A stretch of DNA of 21,382 nucleotides from assembly GCA_016840645.1 (NCBI GenBank), contig JAEORY010000014.1, forward strand, positions 1 to 21,382, read 5' to 3'. This DNA is from Candidatus Borrarchaeota archaeon (GTDB lineage: Archaea > Asgardarchaeota > Sifarchaeia > Borrarchaeales > Borrarchaeaceae). Under the pieces are notes generated by a model. That model was not told where the DNA came from. It did not search any database and saw only the letters and a program-made list of their open reading frames with translations. Position numbers and translations under genes: made by a program. Shown here one piece after another: positions 1 to 7,687 of this stretch; position 1 is the stretch's first letter, and the number at the start of each line of letters is the position of its first letter.

Positions 1-147
1 TGGCTATCTAATGCGGTTTTTTAAAAACCTTTACTTTGTAGCGAAACACCATCAGTTTTTAGAGTTTATAAGTTTGAACCTACTAGAATTATGTTTAAGT
101 ATTGTTTTTTCTTAAGGTTTTAAAAAGAGAAAACGAGGTGTATTAAA
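1..147. other. Intergenic region upstream of the RidA gene
   Basis: No gene is seen here. A perfect inverted repeat, GGTTTTT (15-21) and AAAAACC (23-29), could be the end of an upstream transcript or a terminator hairpin. TATA-like stretches occur at 65-72 and about 118-126, and I cannot tell which one is used. A clear ribosome binding site, GAGGTG at 135-140, lies 7 nt before the ATG at 148 and fixes that start. Confidence 0.4.
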
Positions 148-528
148 ATGAAAAAAGAAGTAGTAGTTTCTGATAAGATCCCAAAGCCAATTGCACCTTA
201 TAGTCCAGGCATAAAAGCAGGCAATTTTATTTTTGCATCGGGGCAAGTTGCGTTGGATTCCTTAACTGGAGAAATTGTAGGCGATACAATAGCCGAACAA
301 ACAGAACAGGCGTTGAAGAATCTAAGAGACGTTATTGAGGCTGCTGGAAGTTCTTTAGAGCATGTAGTAAAAACCACAGTCTTTTTAAGCGACATGAATG
401 ATTTCAAAGAGATGAATGCCGTGTACGGCAAATTCTTTCAAAATAATCCTCCAGCGCGAAGTACAGTTCAAGTAGGTCTTGTTCTAGGATTTAAAGTTGA
501 GATTGAAGCGATTGCTATAATCCCATAA
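148..528 (+). CDS. ridA: RidA/YjgF/UK114 family enamine/imine deaminase
   Basis: The protein has 126 aa, the usual length of RidA. This cytosolic trimeric family hydrolyses reactive 2-aminoacrylate and other enamine/imine intermediates released by PLP enzymes, giving the 2-keto acid and ammonia. Family landmarks are present: PYSPGIKAG near residue 17, FASGQVALD at 29-37, the substrate-anchoring arginine in PPARSTVQV (Arg104), and the late glutamate in VEIEAIAI (Glu120). The ATG is preceded by GAGGTG with 7 nt spacing. It stands alone; the next gene is on the other strand. RidA paralogues differ in substrate, so only the general deaminase role is secure. Confidence 0.93.
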   Translation: MKKEVVVSDKIPKPIAPYSPGIKAGNFIFASGQVALDSLTGEIVGDTIAEQTEQALKNLRDVIEAAGSSLEHVVKTTVFLSDMNDFKEMNAVYGKFFQNNPPARSTVQVGLVLGFKVEIEAIAIIP

Positions 529-662
529 ACTGCTTTGCTCAATATAATAAGATCCAACATCCCTTTCTTTTTTACCGCCTCGATAGCATAATTTGCTTAT
601 TTCGGAAGTTTTTAGTAAATTAAATGAACTTAATTTATACCTGTGAGGTGTGTATACTCTAT

Positions 663-696
663 CCATAAAGTTGGACAACTATGGACAAAGTTGTCC
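663..696. repeat. Nested hairpin at the 3' end of the RuvC-like pseudogene
   Basis: Two overlapping inverted repeats directly abut the stop codon of the TnpB/Cas12-like gene. One is GGACAACT (673-680) with AGTTGTCC (689-696), an 8-bp stem with an 8-nt loop. The other is CCATA-GTTG (663-667, 670-673) with CAAC-TATGG (676-684). On the minus strand this is immediately downstream of the coding sequence, where IS200/IS605-type elements carry a subterminal right-end hairpin and TnpB guide-RNA scaffolds are encoded. A plain transcription terminator is equally possible. Confidence 0.4.
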
Positions 697-3198
697 TACC
701 CCGTCGATAGAGGAAACGGGACGGTTTCGATTTGTAGTTTTAAGAGTAAAGCGCTGATTCGTGCGCTATTAGCATGACGATTGCCCATATAGCCACACTC
801 GGGATCGATGCACTTAAACTCATCATAGGCTATGTTTTTAGCCCGTGTCTTTCTTAGCCCCCTACCTTGGGTATAACACTCTGAACAGATGTGGCTGGTA
901 TAGGGGGTGACTATTCTGCTCCCTTTATATTTCGGTAGTAGTCCTTGCTCTTTTAAATCTGAGACCCATTCTAGGAAGGTATCATACAAGTTTTTTCGTT
1001 TTGGCATGTAGGTAACTCCAGTTGCTAGTGCTCCCTTCTTTCCACGGGTTGAAATTCCCTGAATACCATCCCAGGCGGCATAACTAGCTCCTGTTCAGCA
1101 GTAGCTATCGCTATGAGGTATTTCCCGATTCGATTAAAGTCCGCTCCGATATAGTCTCCGGAAGGGAACGCTAGGGCGTCGAATTGACGATCCCAGGCGG
1201 TAATGAATGTTCCTGAATGGACAAAAGCCGAGGGGTCAGAAGCGGTCAGTATTATATCGGCTACTATTTTGTTGGTGGGACCTTTTGGCACATTAAGTCG
1301 AATGGATTTTACCTGCGCTCCTCGATTGAGGCAGTCACGAATCTTTGGTGAGGCACATACGCGAAACCAGAAGGTGGCTTTTTTTCTGCCGCGAAGTACA
1401 CCTTCCTGCAACTGGTCAGGGGAGTAAATAGGGAGTCCCAGCCAGATAGGCTCGCCTCTTTTTAATAATTCGGTCGCCTCTTTATTAGTAAGATACGTGT
1501 TAACTTCCTTCCCATTGTTGTTACGCTTCTTTTTTCCCGGATAGGCTTGGCGTTCTATCACGTATTTATTAAAGAGCAGGTTTAGGGGGAGGTGTGACTT
1601 AGTTCTCTTTTTGCTTTTATAAGGACGAACCACGCAGTTCTCGGGCGCAAACACTCTCTTAAACTGACCAGTCGCACCTGAGGTGTCATAGATACGTGCG
1701 AATGTGAGTGCTACAATCCCTCGAAGCGCTGTAAACAACCGCGTGATCCTGTGGTTCTTTACGGTTTTCAAGTGTATAAATAATTTAGCGACCGCAGATG
1801 TAAATTTATTCCCTGGCAGGTAATACTTAAATACTGCCCTGAAATGATCGGCATTAGCTAAAATGAGTCGAAGTTTCTTGAGAAAGGTACGTGAATTCTG
1901 ATCGCCAATCGACACTGCATCCAGCGAGTTCATGGTCTGCTCGACTGAGTGACATAGTTGCTCCCCTGCTTGGACAAATACCTCTCCACTGATGTTGGTG
2001 CAATGGATAGCTATTTCTTGTTGTAATGTAGGTGTCCAGTCCTTTAATCGCATTTTTAATGCCTGATACGCCGCCCACAACTGTTTGGGTAAGAATGGCG
2101 CTAGGTCAACTGAGGGATCTTGAATCAGATGGAGTACGTGCCGTTTTTGTAAGAGACCGATCACCCGCAACTCATCCTCACTGGTGACTTGTGCTTTACA
2201 ATGATTCGCTAACTCGTTCATCACTGCAGTTAACGACTCTACCTGAAATTTGACCGGAAGGTGTGGATCTATTTTTCGACGCCAGCCCACCAGCGTGTTC
2301 CTGACCCAGCCTAGGTCTACCTTCCAGGCTTTTGCTAAATAGTACAAAAAGTACTTTGGCAGGGAATAATAGGTCATCAGAATGGGTAACACCGCCGAAA
2401 AATCAGTGACGTCATCCTGTTTCAGATATAATAAGTTCCTGACATAGTCTACTTTGTTTCGAGTATTTCGGTAGACTTCCATCATGCCAGTCATCTGTTC
2501 CATGGCGAGCTGGTCAATATTCCGTCCAGATCCCAAGTACGCTGAAGCTGCTTTATAGGAGCGGGCACTTAATAGAGATTTCGAGATCTTAGTAGTAGCA
2601 AGGGCAACTTGGATGAGCGCGTCTCTCTTTTCAGGTAGTTTATCAATATTCTTCACGGCAAAGTTGTTGATATGAGCACAAATCAGTTTAAGACTCTTAT
2701 TGGCTAATAACTGATAATCATGTAAAGAGATCTCTGTCGGTGCGGGCTGGCAGGGTACTCAAAGGTGGGAACTTCACTCTTTGAGAATCTACTAGCATGT
2801 AATTCCCCCACCTGAATATTATGCTCAGCAATCAGCGCGTTGATGCGTTTTATTTCTGTTAAGAGCTGGTTGCCTGAGCAACTGAAATAACTGTCAAAAA
2901 GAGTTTCATACTGGCTAATAACACGTTCATTAGCCCGTTGTAAGGAGTTATAGCGTTTGAATTGTTCAAAGGCGAGTCTTCTGGGGTTCTTGTAGTGGTG
3001 TGCAAGTCCTTCGAAGTTTTTCAGTTGTTTGGAGGTAAATCCCTTGGAATGTACTCGTTGAAGAAATCGAAGCACCTGTTGTCGGCGCATTAAGTCCCTA
3101 AACTCTATCAGGAGGCTCTCAGGGCAACGTAATCCTACTTTGTAGGTTCGTAATAGTTCACCAGTGGAAGGGGTGTTTCGATTCATGGTAGTGTTCAT
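696..3198 (-). pseudogene. Broken TnpB/Cas12-like RuvC nuclease-family gene (three reading-frame pieces)
   Basis: Three minus-strand open stretches appear to be one gene: 3198-2704 (164 aa), about 2757-1025 (at least 543 aa) and about 1090-696 (at least 103 aa). Adjacent stretches overlap by roughly 55-65 nt, so one indel at 2704-2757 and one at about 1027-1095 would rejoin them into a protein of about 830 aa. The N-terminal piece opens with TYKVGLRCPES, like the wedge start of TnpB/Cas12. The middle piece is helical and ends with a RuvC-I-like motif, GADFNR (Asp506 of that piece). The last piece has a TnpB-type zinc ribbon (Cys41, Cys44, Cys66, Cys71, counted from its first Met) followed by GNRHANSARI. 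This aligns with the RuvC-III motif DRDxNAA but has Asn and His where the acids should be. Only about 84 residues separate RuvC-I from the zinc ribbon, against about 130 in typical TnpB, and no RuvC-II glutamate is evident, so an internal deletion is likely. Base composition is richer in G+C than in neighbouring genes, which suggests acquisition. No CRISPR array or TnpA transposase is nearby. Confidence 0.7.
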
Positions 3199-3598
3199 GA
3201 TGTTACCAGCATCCTGTTACTGGTTTAAGAGTCTTAATGCGATAACTAATGCGCTACATATTATTCTTCTTTAAGTGTGATTAATAAACTCCACTATTTC
3301 ACGTTTAAGTGGTGAATTCTTCCATAAGGTAGCGTTGTTCAATCAAGTATCGCTCTCAGTTGTTTGAGGTCGAAGGTAACGAAATCGCAAAATTAGGAAC
3401 ATTGCATATCGCAGTGGAGGCGTACGAATACGGCTGGTTTGACATACATTCTTCTTTCTTATACATTTCCTACCCATCTTTTTTTTATGATGCTACCACG
3501 CCACTTTCAAAATTGTCAAAGAGTAATAATGACATGCGACGAATTTGCTTAATTGAAAACCTTTATAGTATAACAGAGAATCTTATTCAATTCGAGAG
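3199..3598. other. Non-coding stretch upstream of the RuvC-like pseudogene
   Basis: I see no convincing gene. Short inverted repeats occur at ACCAG/CTGGT (3205-3209 and 3220-3224), at the quasi-palindrome TTAAGAGTCTTAA (about 3225), and at CCACT/AGTGG (3291-3295 and 3308-3312). They may be left-end structure of the degraded element. A 109-codon frame starting with TTG at 3360 has no ribosome binding site and no recognisable features, so I do not call it. Confidence 0.35.
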
Positions 3599-3721
3599 GT
3601 GGATATACTGTCTAAAGAAAAAGAATCATGTTCTTTTGGAGGATGAGGCGGTAGTCCTTGGACATGGATCATTGTCTTCGCAGTCCTAGGGTTACTCATT
3701 CTCTTGTCGTTTTTAACATAA
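3599..3721 (+). other. Possible small membrane protein frame interrupted by UGA
   Basis: In one frame, GAGGTG (3596-3601) is followed 6 nt later by CTG (3608), the same spacing used before ATG in pheT. The frame then reads SKEKESCSFGG, a UGA codon (3644-3646), GGSPWTW, and a hydrophobic helix IIVFAVLGLLILLSFL before TAA at 3719. A GTG at 3599 is an alternative start. The layout is typical of a tiny Gly/Trp-rich membrane peptide of about 37-41 aa. Explanations for the UGA are a decayed gene (TGG to TGA, with ATG to CTG at the start), a sequencing error, or selenocysteine insertion. I see no clean SECIS element downstream. The hydrophobic tail could also be chance. Confidence 0.25.
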
Positions 3722-3746
3722 AAAAATCTCAAGAATAAATAGAATG

Positions 3747-3799
3747 AAAAGGCCTCTAAAACGAGTGGGGCTTTGGACGGCGGGTGCAACTCGCCTTTT
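3747..3799. other. GC-rich stem between the small frame and dnaG
   Basis: AAAAGGC (3747-3753) pairs with GCCTTTT (3793-3799). Inside it, GAGT (3763-3766) pairs with ACTC (3789-3792) around a GC-rich loop. In AT-rich intergenic DNA this patch looks like structured RNA. It could be the 3' end of the plus-strand transcript from about 3600, a small RNA, or part of the convergent termination region. No family was recognised. Confidence 0.3.
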
Positions 3800-3814
3800 A
3801 ATTCGCTGAGATGA

Positions 3815-3839
3815 AAAGAAAAAGGAGAAAAAAGAACTT
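3815..3839 (-). terminator. T-rich terminator after dnaG
   Basis: Read on the minus strand, the bases just after the dnaG stop codon form two T-rich runs separated by CTCC. Runs of T without a required hairpin are the usual archaeal termination signal. Confidence 0.45.
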
Positions 3840-5042
3840 CTAAGTAAGTATATCATGGAAAGTGAGAAGTTCAATATCAAGAGGCTTTTTTGTAATATTT
3901 CCTAGTCGAGCACCGATCAGGTATTTGATATTTTTCTCTGAAGCAATATCTGATAATCGCTGAGTAATAACCCCATCAAACACAATTGCGTATACTCCTT
4001 CTATTGATTGAAGTTTATTAGTGAGTTCTGAGACTGGCATTGAATCTATTGAATTAAGTTCCTCACCAAATAAAACGGCTTCGGAAGTTTCTGTAATGTT
4101 CTCTGCGCTTTCTATAAGAGGTTCAGGTACTTTGGGAGTCTTTTTCTTCTTTTTAGTACTTTCTTTTGTGGGTTTTTTTACACTTTTAACTTCCATACGT
4201 GGTTTGTCTTGACCTTCGAGGTATTGTTCAATGGGTATTTTGTTCCGAAGTTCTTTGATAATTTCTTTTCGTGACAATTCTTCAACTTCTCTATTCGGTG
4301 GAGCGCGAGCAACATAGTCTATTTCTGTAAGTTGCAACAGTTCTTTAAGGACAAGTTCGCCACCTCGGTCTCCATCTACGAATGCAATAGCGGTTTTCTT
4401 ACGTGAGAGAGTGACAATAGTATCTGGGATAGATGTACCTTCAACAGCAATCACATTACGGAAACCATGCTTAAGAAGGTTTAATACGTCAGCTCGCCCT
4501 TCTACAATAATAATGGTCTCCGACTCGTTGATTTCTGGTCCAGCAGGAAGTTGATCCTTTCCATATTTCATGATGACTCCTAAACGTGCCGCTTTGATAA
4601 CTTCTTCGCTTATCCTCTGACTCTCAGGGATAACGTCATCTTCCCATGCTCTAAGGATCTGTGTTGCCCGATTTATGATATTTTTGCGTTTTTCATCACG
4701 TACATCTTCGATTTTCGCCATGCTGACATGTGCTAAACATGGGCCGACTCTATCAACCGTTTCAAGAGCGGCCGTTAAGATGGCAGTTTCAATTTTATCT
4801 AAACTTGAAGGAATGGTGATGAATCCGGTTGATTTCCCGCCTTTTGAATCAATACTTACTTGAATTCTACCAATGCGACCTGTCTTTTGAAGTTCGCGAA
4901 TGTCTAATTCTTCGCCAAGTAATCCTTCTGTTTGACCAAAGATCGCGCCAACGACGTCTGACTTCTCAACCACTCCATCAACTTCTATTTTTGCACGAAC
5001 AACATATTTTGTCGTGCTATAAGATTCAAAATTCTCATTCAT
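3840..5042 (-). CDS. dnaG: Archaeal DnaG-type primase (TOPRIM)
   Basis: The protein has 400 aa and is the archaeal form of DnaG. It lacks the bacterial N-terminal zinc-binding and helicase-binding domains. In characterised archaea this protein associates with the exosome and has weak primase activity, while the main primase is PriSL. The TOPRIM domain is clear: ETIIIVEGRAD with Glu181, and the metal-binding VDGD with Asp223 and Asp225. A conserved N-terminal domain (about 1-165) precedes it. A lysine-rich linker (about 285-320) separates TOPRIM from a C-terminal region of about 80 aa. I chose the ATG at 5042 because GGAGG (5052-5056) lies 9 nt upstream. A GTG at 5078 would add 12 residues but has no binding site. 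A second TOPRIM protein lies upstream on the same strand. Confidence 0.95.
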   Translation of the reverse strand: MNENFESYSTTKYVVRAKIEVDGVVEKSDVVGAIFGQTEGLLGEELDIRELQKTGRIGRIQVSIDSKGGKSTGFITIPSSLDKIETAILTAALETVDRVGPCLAHVSMAKIEDVRDEKRKNIINRATQILRAWEDDVIPESQRISEEVIKAARLGVIMKYGKDQLPAGPEINESETIIIVEGRADVLNLLKHGFRNVIAVEGTSIPDTIVTLSRKKTAIAFVDGDRGGELVLKELLQLTEIDYVARAPPNREVEELSRKEIIKELRNKIPIEQYLEGQDKPRMEVKSVKKPTKESTKKKKKTPKVPEPLIESAENITETSEAVLFGEELNSIDSMPVSELTNKLQSIEGVYAIVFDGVITQRLSDIASEKNIKYLIGARLGNITKKPLDIELLTFHDILT

Positions 5043-5092
5043 AATTAACATCCTCCATTTTTCAAAAAGAGATTTCACTATATTTTACAATG
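5043..5092 (-). promoter_or_regulatory. dnaG promoter and ribosome binding site
   Basis: Minus-strand GGAGG (5052-5056) precedes the ATG. An AT-rich TATA-like stretch at about 5081-5090 would place the transcript start near 5060 with a leader of about 18 nt. The TATA assignment is by position only. Confidence 0.4.
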
Positions 5093-5276
5093 GATCGAAA
5101 TAATCGATAATGCTCAATTTGAAAGTGAAATTAATTTTAAGGTATAACGTAAACTAAATCTTTCTTTAACTCTCCTCCTATTTATGATATGATTTGCTAA
5201 TGTAATTTTTACGAATGTAAAGAAAATTATAACAGCTATCTTTACTTTATTTTTTGGAACTGATCACATTATAACT

Positions 5277-5717
5277 TTAATCCTTACCGATAGTATGTTG
5301 ACTCGATACTTGGAGTTTTGAGACTAACGAGTTGAGGCTTTCAACATCTTTTGTCAGTCGACTAAACACTTTTTTCATTTTGAGCCAATGTATTAAATCG
5401 GCTTTACAACGCTTTGATTCTAGATGACTTGCCAGTTTTTTTGAAAGTTTTTCTCCTTGATCATCGAAGTCTGCTAAGAGTATAATTCGATTATAATGTG
5501 CGAGTTGCTCTGTGACTTCAAATAAAGGGTCACCAACATGAACGCAATGAATAGGTCCTCGTATACCAAGTGCACGTAAAGATGCTTTATCTTTTTTTCC
5601 TTCCACGATAATCGGGGTCCCGCTATTTGCATCTACCATTAAGTCGTGAAGGACATTGTCCATTTTTTCGGTCCAGTTTTGTGAAGGAAACTGACTAGTT
5701 CTCTTTTTTCTAGACAA
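5277..5717 (-). CDS. Small stand-alone TOPRIM protein (UPF0292-like)
   Basis: The protein has 146 aa and consists almost wholly of a TOPRIM fold: PIIVEGKKDK with Glu39, and LLADFDDQG with Asp83 and Asp85/86. It resembles the archaeal UPF0292 group and, more loosely, RNase M5. TOPRIM proteins of this size act in RNA processing or DNA metabolism, but the reaction of this group is not established. The N-terminus is basic. The start codon is TTG at 5717, with no ribosome binding site. A TATA-like box about 30 nt upstream suggests a leaderless transcript. It lies about 235 nt upstream of dnaG on the same strand, with its own promoter. Confidence 0.8.
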   Translation of the reverse strand: MSRKKRTSQFPSQNWTEKMDNVLHDLMVDANSGTPIIVEGKKDKASLRALGIRGPIHCVHVGDPLFEVTEQLAHYNRIILLADFDDQGEKLSKKLASHLESKRCKADLIHWLKMKKVFSRLTKDVESLNSLVSKLQVSSQHTIGKD

Positions 5718-5740
5718 TTTTGATGCATCTGCTTTTAGTA

Positions 5741-5750
5741 TTTATATGCA
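5741..5750 (-). promoter_or_regulatory. TATA-like box of the small TOPRIM gene
   Basis: Minus-strand TGCATATAAA lies about 28-30 nt before the TTG start at 5717, the distance expected for a TATA box when transcription begins at or next to the start codon. Confidence 0.45.
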
Positions 5751-5831
5751 TAACTCTTGGCACATTGTAGAGTATCATAATTGCTTTTACGCATTTGCAC
5801 GATTCTTATCTCTTAATTAAAAAGAATACCC

Positions 5832-5910
5832 GTAGCTTTATAAAGCTACTGAAAGCAGTATCTTGCAGACGAGCACGATGCAAGGAATATACCAATTCAT
5901 CAATGCATCG
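5832..5910. repeat. Perfect palindrome and mutually exclusive hairpins upstream of tyrS
   Basis: GTAGCTTTATAAAGCTAC (5832-5849) is a perfect 18-nt palindrome. After it, CTTGCA (5862-5867) can pair with TGCAAG (5879-5884), while CGATGCA (5876-5882) can pair with TGCATCG (5904-5910). The last two stems share bases, so only one can form. The block lies between divergent genes and upstream of the likely tyrS TATA box, so it may be an operator region or a small RNA rather than an mRNA leader. Confidence 0.4.
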
Positions 5911-5917
5911 AAAATGA

Positions 5918-5927
5918 TTATAATTAA
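5918..5927 (+). promoter_or_regulatory. Likely TATA box of tyrS
   Basis: TTATAATTAA lies about 45 nt before the GTG start, which predicts a leader of about 20 nt containing the GAAAGGCGAG ribosome binding site. Confidence 0.4.
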
Positions 5928-5966
5928 CTTAATGACAAAGGCAAAAATCAAAGAAAGGCGAGAAAC

Positions 5967-6992
5967 GTGGAAATTCCTGAGATAATCACCCGAAATCTGG
6001 AAGAAATCCTAACAGAAGAGGAACTAATAGAATTACTAAGATCTAAGAAGAAGATTAGGACATACGTCGGCTATGAAACAAGTGGATTTGTCCATATTGG
6101 GACTGCATCTACTGCTTTAAAGCAATTAGATTTCTATAATGCAGGATGGGAAGTTGTAGTTCTTTTAGCAGATCTTCATACATTTTTAAATTCAAAAGGA
6201 TCGAAAGAATGGATTGAAAGTATGATAGACTATTGGAGAGAAATATTCAAAGCCTTGGGATTGAAAAAAGCGGAATATGTGACAGGATCAGAGTTTGAAT
6301 ATGAACAAAAATATGTCTTGGATTTATTGAGGTCAATGCTTCTTACAACACAAATACGAGCAAGACGCAGTATGGATGTAATATCAAAGGAAATGGAAGA
6401 TCCAAAAGTGGCTCAACTCGTCTATCCATTAATGCAATCGTTAGATATAGGTGCACTTGACCTTGATGTAGCCCACGGTGGGATGGAACAACGAAAAATA
6501 CACGTACTCTCACGTGAACTCTTGCCAAAATTGGGTTACAAAAAACCAGTATGTGTTCATGGCACACTACTTTCATCTATAAAGGGTCCTGGAGAAAAAA
6601 TGAGTTCAAGTAAGCCAGAGACTGTTATTCTTGCCCATGAAAAGCCAGAAAGTATAAGAAATAAGATGCAAAGCGCTTATTGTGTTAAAGGACAAGAGGA
6701 AGATAATTTCCCGCTTGATGTAGCGAAAATGATTGTATTTCCTGTATTAGGTGAATTAACGGTTATTCGCCCTGAAAAATTTGGTGGTGATGTACGCTAC
6801 AATCGAGTCGAAGATATTGTTGCTGACTTCGTACAAGAAAAACTTCATCCACTAGATTTGAAGAAAGCAGTAGCAGAAGCAACAATAAATGTTTTCGCTG
6901 AAGTAAGAGATATGATTGATTCAAATAGAGATCTTCTTGATCCTTTAAAAGAAAAATATGGTACAAAATTAGTTGAGGAATTGAGTATCTAA
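5967..6992 (+). CDS. tyrS: Tyrosyl-tRNA synthetase, archaeal type
   Basis: The protein has 341 aa and is a class I synthetase that charges tRNA-Tyr. It closely follows the archaeal/eukaryotic TyrRS pattern: tyrosine-pocket Tyr33 in RTYVGYETSG, the ATP signature HIGT (43-46), VLLADLHTFLN, TQIRARRSM, VAHGGMEQRKIH, and the KMSKS loop as KMSSS (211-215). The C-terminal anticodon-recognition part shows RPEKFGGDV and LHPLDLKKAVAE. As in archaea, it lacks the bacterial S4 domain. The start codon is GTG, supported by GAAAGGCGAG just upstream. No overlapping partner gene is present; a 700-nt region without protein genes follows. Confidence 0.97.
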   Translation: MEIPEIITRNLEEILTEEELIELLRSKKKIRTYVGYETSGFVHIGTASTALKQLDFYNAGWEVVVLLADLHTFLNSKGSKEWIESMIDYWREIFKALGLKKAEYVTGSEFEYEQKYVLDLLRSMLLTTQIRARRSMDVISKEMEDPKVAQLVYPLMQSLDIGALDLDVAHGGMEQRKIHVLSRELLPKLGYKKPVCVHGTLLSSIKGPGEKMSSSKPETVILAHEKPESIRNKMQSAYCVKGQEEDNFPLDVAKMIVFPVLGELTVIRPEKFGGDVRYNRVEDIVADFVQEKLHPLDLKKAVAEATINVFAEVRDMIDSNRDLLDPLKEKYGTKLVEELSI

Positions 6993-7039
6993 AATATTAC
7001 TTTTTCTTGTTTTGTCTTGAATTAACTTAATTTAAGAAG

Positions 7040-7352
7040 AAATAGAGGGATGTTAGTGTTTCCTGACACTAACTCGATGCAATCATAGGTCGGCAGTTGC
7101 TCTCATTCCTTTGCACCGTTCTCTCATGCCAGGTGATCTTAACAACCCTCTCCCGCTGGCTGTCTCACGTCTGGGTTGACTCTGTTTTCATTGAAAATGG
7201 GTGACACACCCTGTCTCAACAAGAGCCCTATGTCGTGAATTTTAAATAACCAACGTTGCTCCAGATGTCGCCTTAGTTTTGCTCTTAGCCATCATCGTTA
7301 TTCCTAGGCTAGTCCTCGAAAAAGGTCTTTCCTTTCATCGCGATTAACTATT
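7040..7352 (-). ncRNA. Candidate structured non-coding RNA, family unknown
   Basis: A 700-nt gap follows tyrS. Within it, about 310 nt on the minus strand are purine-rich, richer in G+C than the flanks and free of a plausible protein frame. Helices seen, in minus-strand order: TAGCC/GGCTA (7311-7307 with 7290-7286); AAGAGC/GCTCTT (7286-7281 with 7226-7221); GTTGA/TCAAC (7220-7216 with 7179-7175), enclosing GGGTG-TGT-CACCC and TTTTC-AAT-GAAAA; CACC/GGTG (7135-7132 with 7117-7114); and a terminal 8-bp hairpin GTTAGTGT/ACACTAAC (7073-7066 with 7059-7052). A TATA-like TATAAATA sits at about 7382-7375, and a T-rich end follows at about 7050-7034. Fragments such as GGAAAG, GGCTAAGAGC and GGAGCAA faintly recall RNase P RNA, but the paired P4 strands were not found. 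The SRP RNA loop motif is also absent. Confidence 0.45.
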
Positions 7353-7687
7353 TGTCGAAGAGACTATTTAAGGATATTTATACTGTTCCTTTCACAATAG
7401 ACATTATTCCCTGCAATAATTTCTATCAAGATATGATACAAACCTATTCGAATTAATCTGATGATTAAAATCTTAAAAAGACATTAAGAAGAGCCAAAAA
7501 CATGAATGTACTTTGAAAAAATGATTGAAGACATATCCTCAATGATTTTCGGCGTTTTCGCCTTTGATTTATAAATAGAAACCTTGAGTTTAAGCGGAGC
7601 TTTGATTTCAAACTTGACTTTCGCTCTAAAATCCCTTCTAAAACGAAAATTTTATACATTGACTTATTTTTATAATACAGTGATAAT

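Noticed and set aside
663..3320. CRISPR array beside the Cas12-like gene
   Set aside because: No regularly spaced direct repeats were seen on either side; only inverted repeats and single hairpins are present.
3360..3689. 109-codon plus-strand frame starting with TTG
   Set aside because: No ribosome binding site, no recognisable domain, and it overlaps the small UGA-containing frame and a minus-strand frame. I see no evidence that it is translated.
3721..3815. Eukaryote-like SECIS element with AUGA at 3744 and AA at 3758
   Set aside because: The spacing of the first two elements fits, but the strand pairing and the required GA after the 3' arm are missing.
7040..7352. Firm call of RNase P RNA or SRP RNA
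   Set aside because: Only short fragments resemble RNase P, the paired P4 strands were not found, and the SRP helix 8 loop motif is absent. I kept it as an unassigned RNA candidate.
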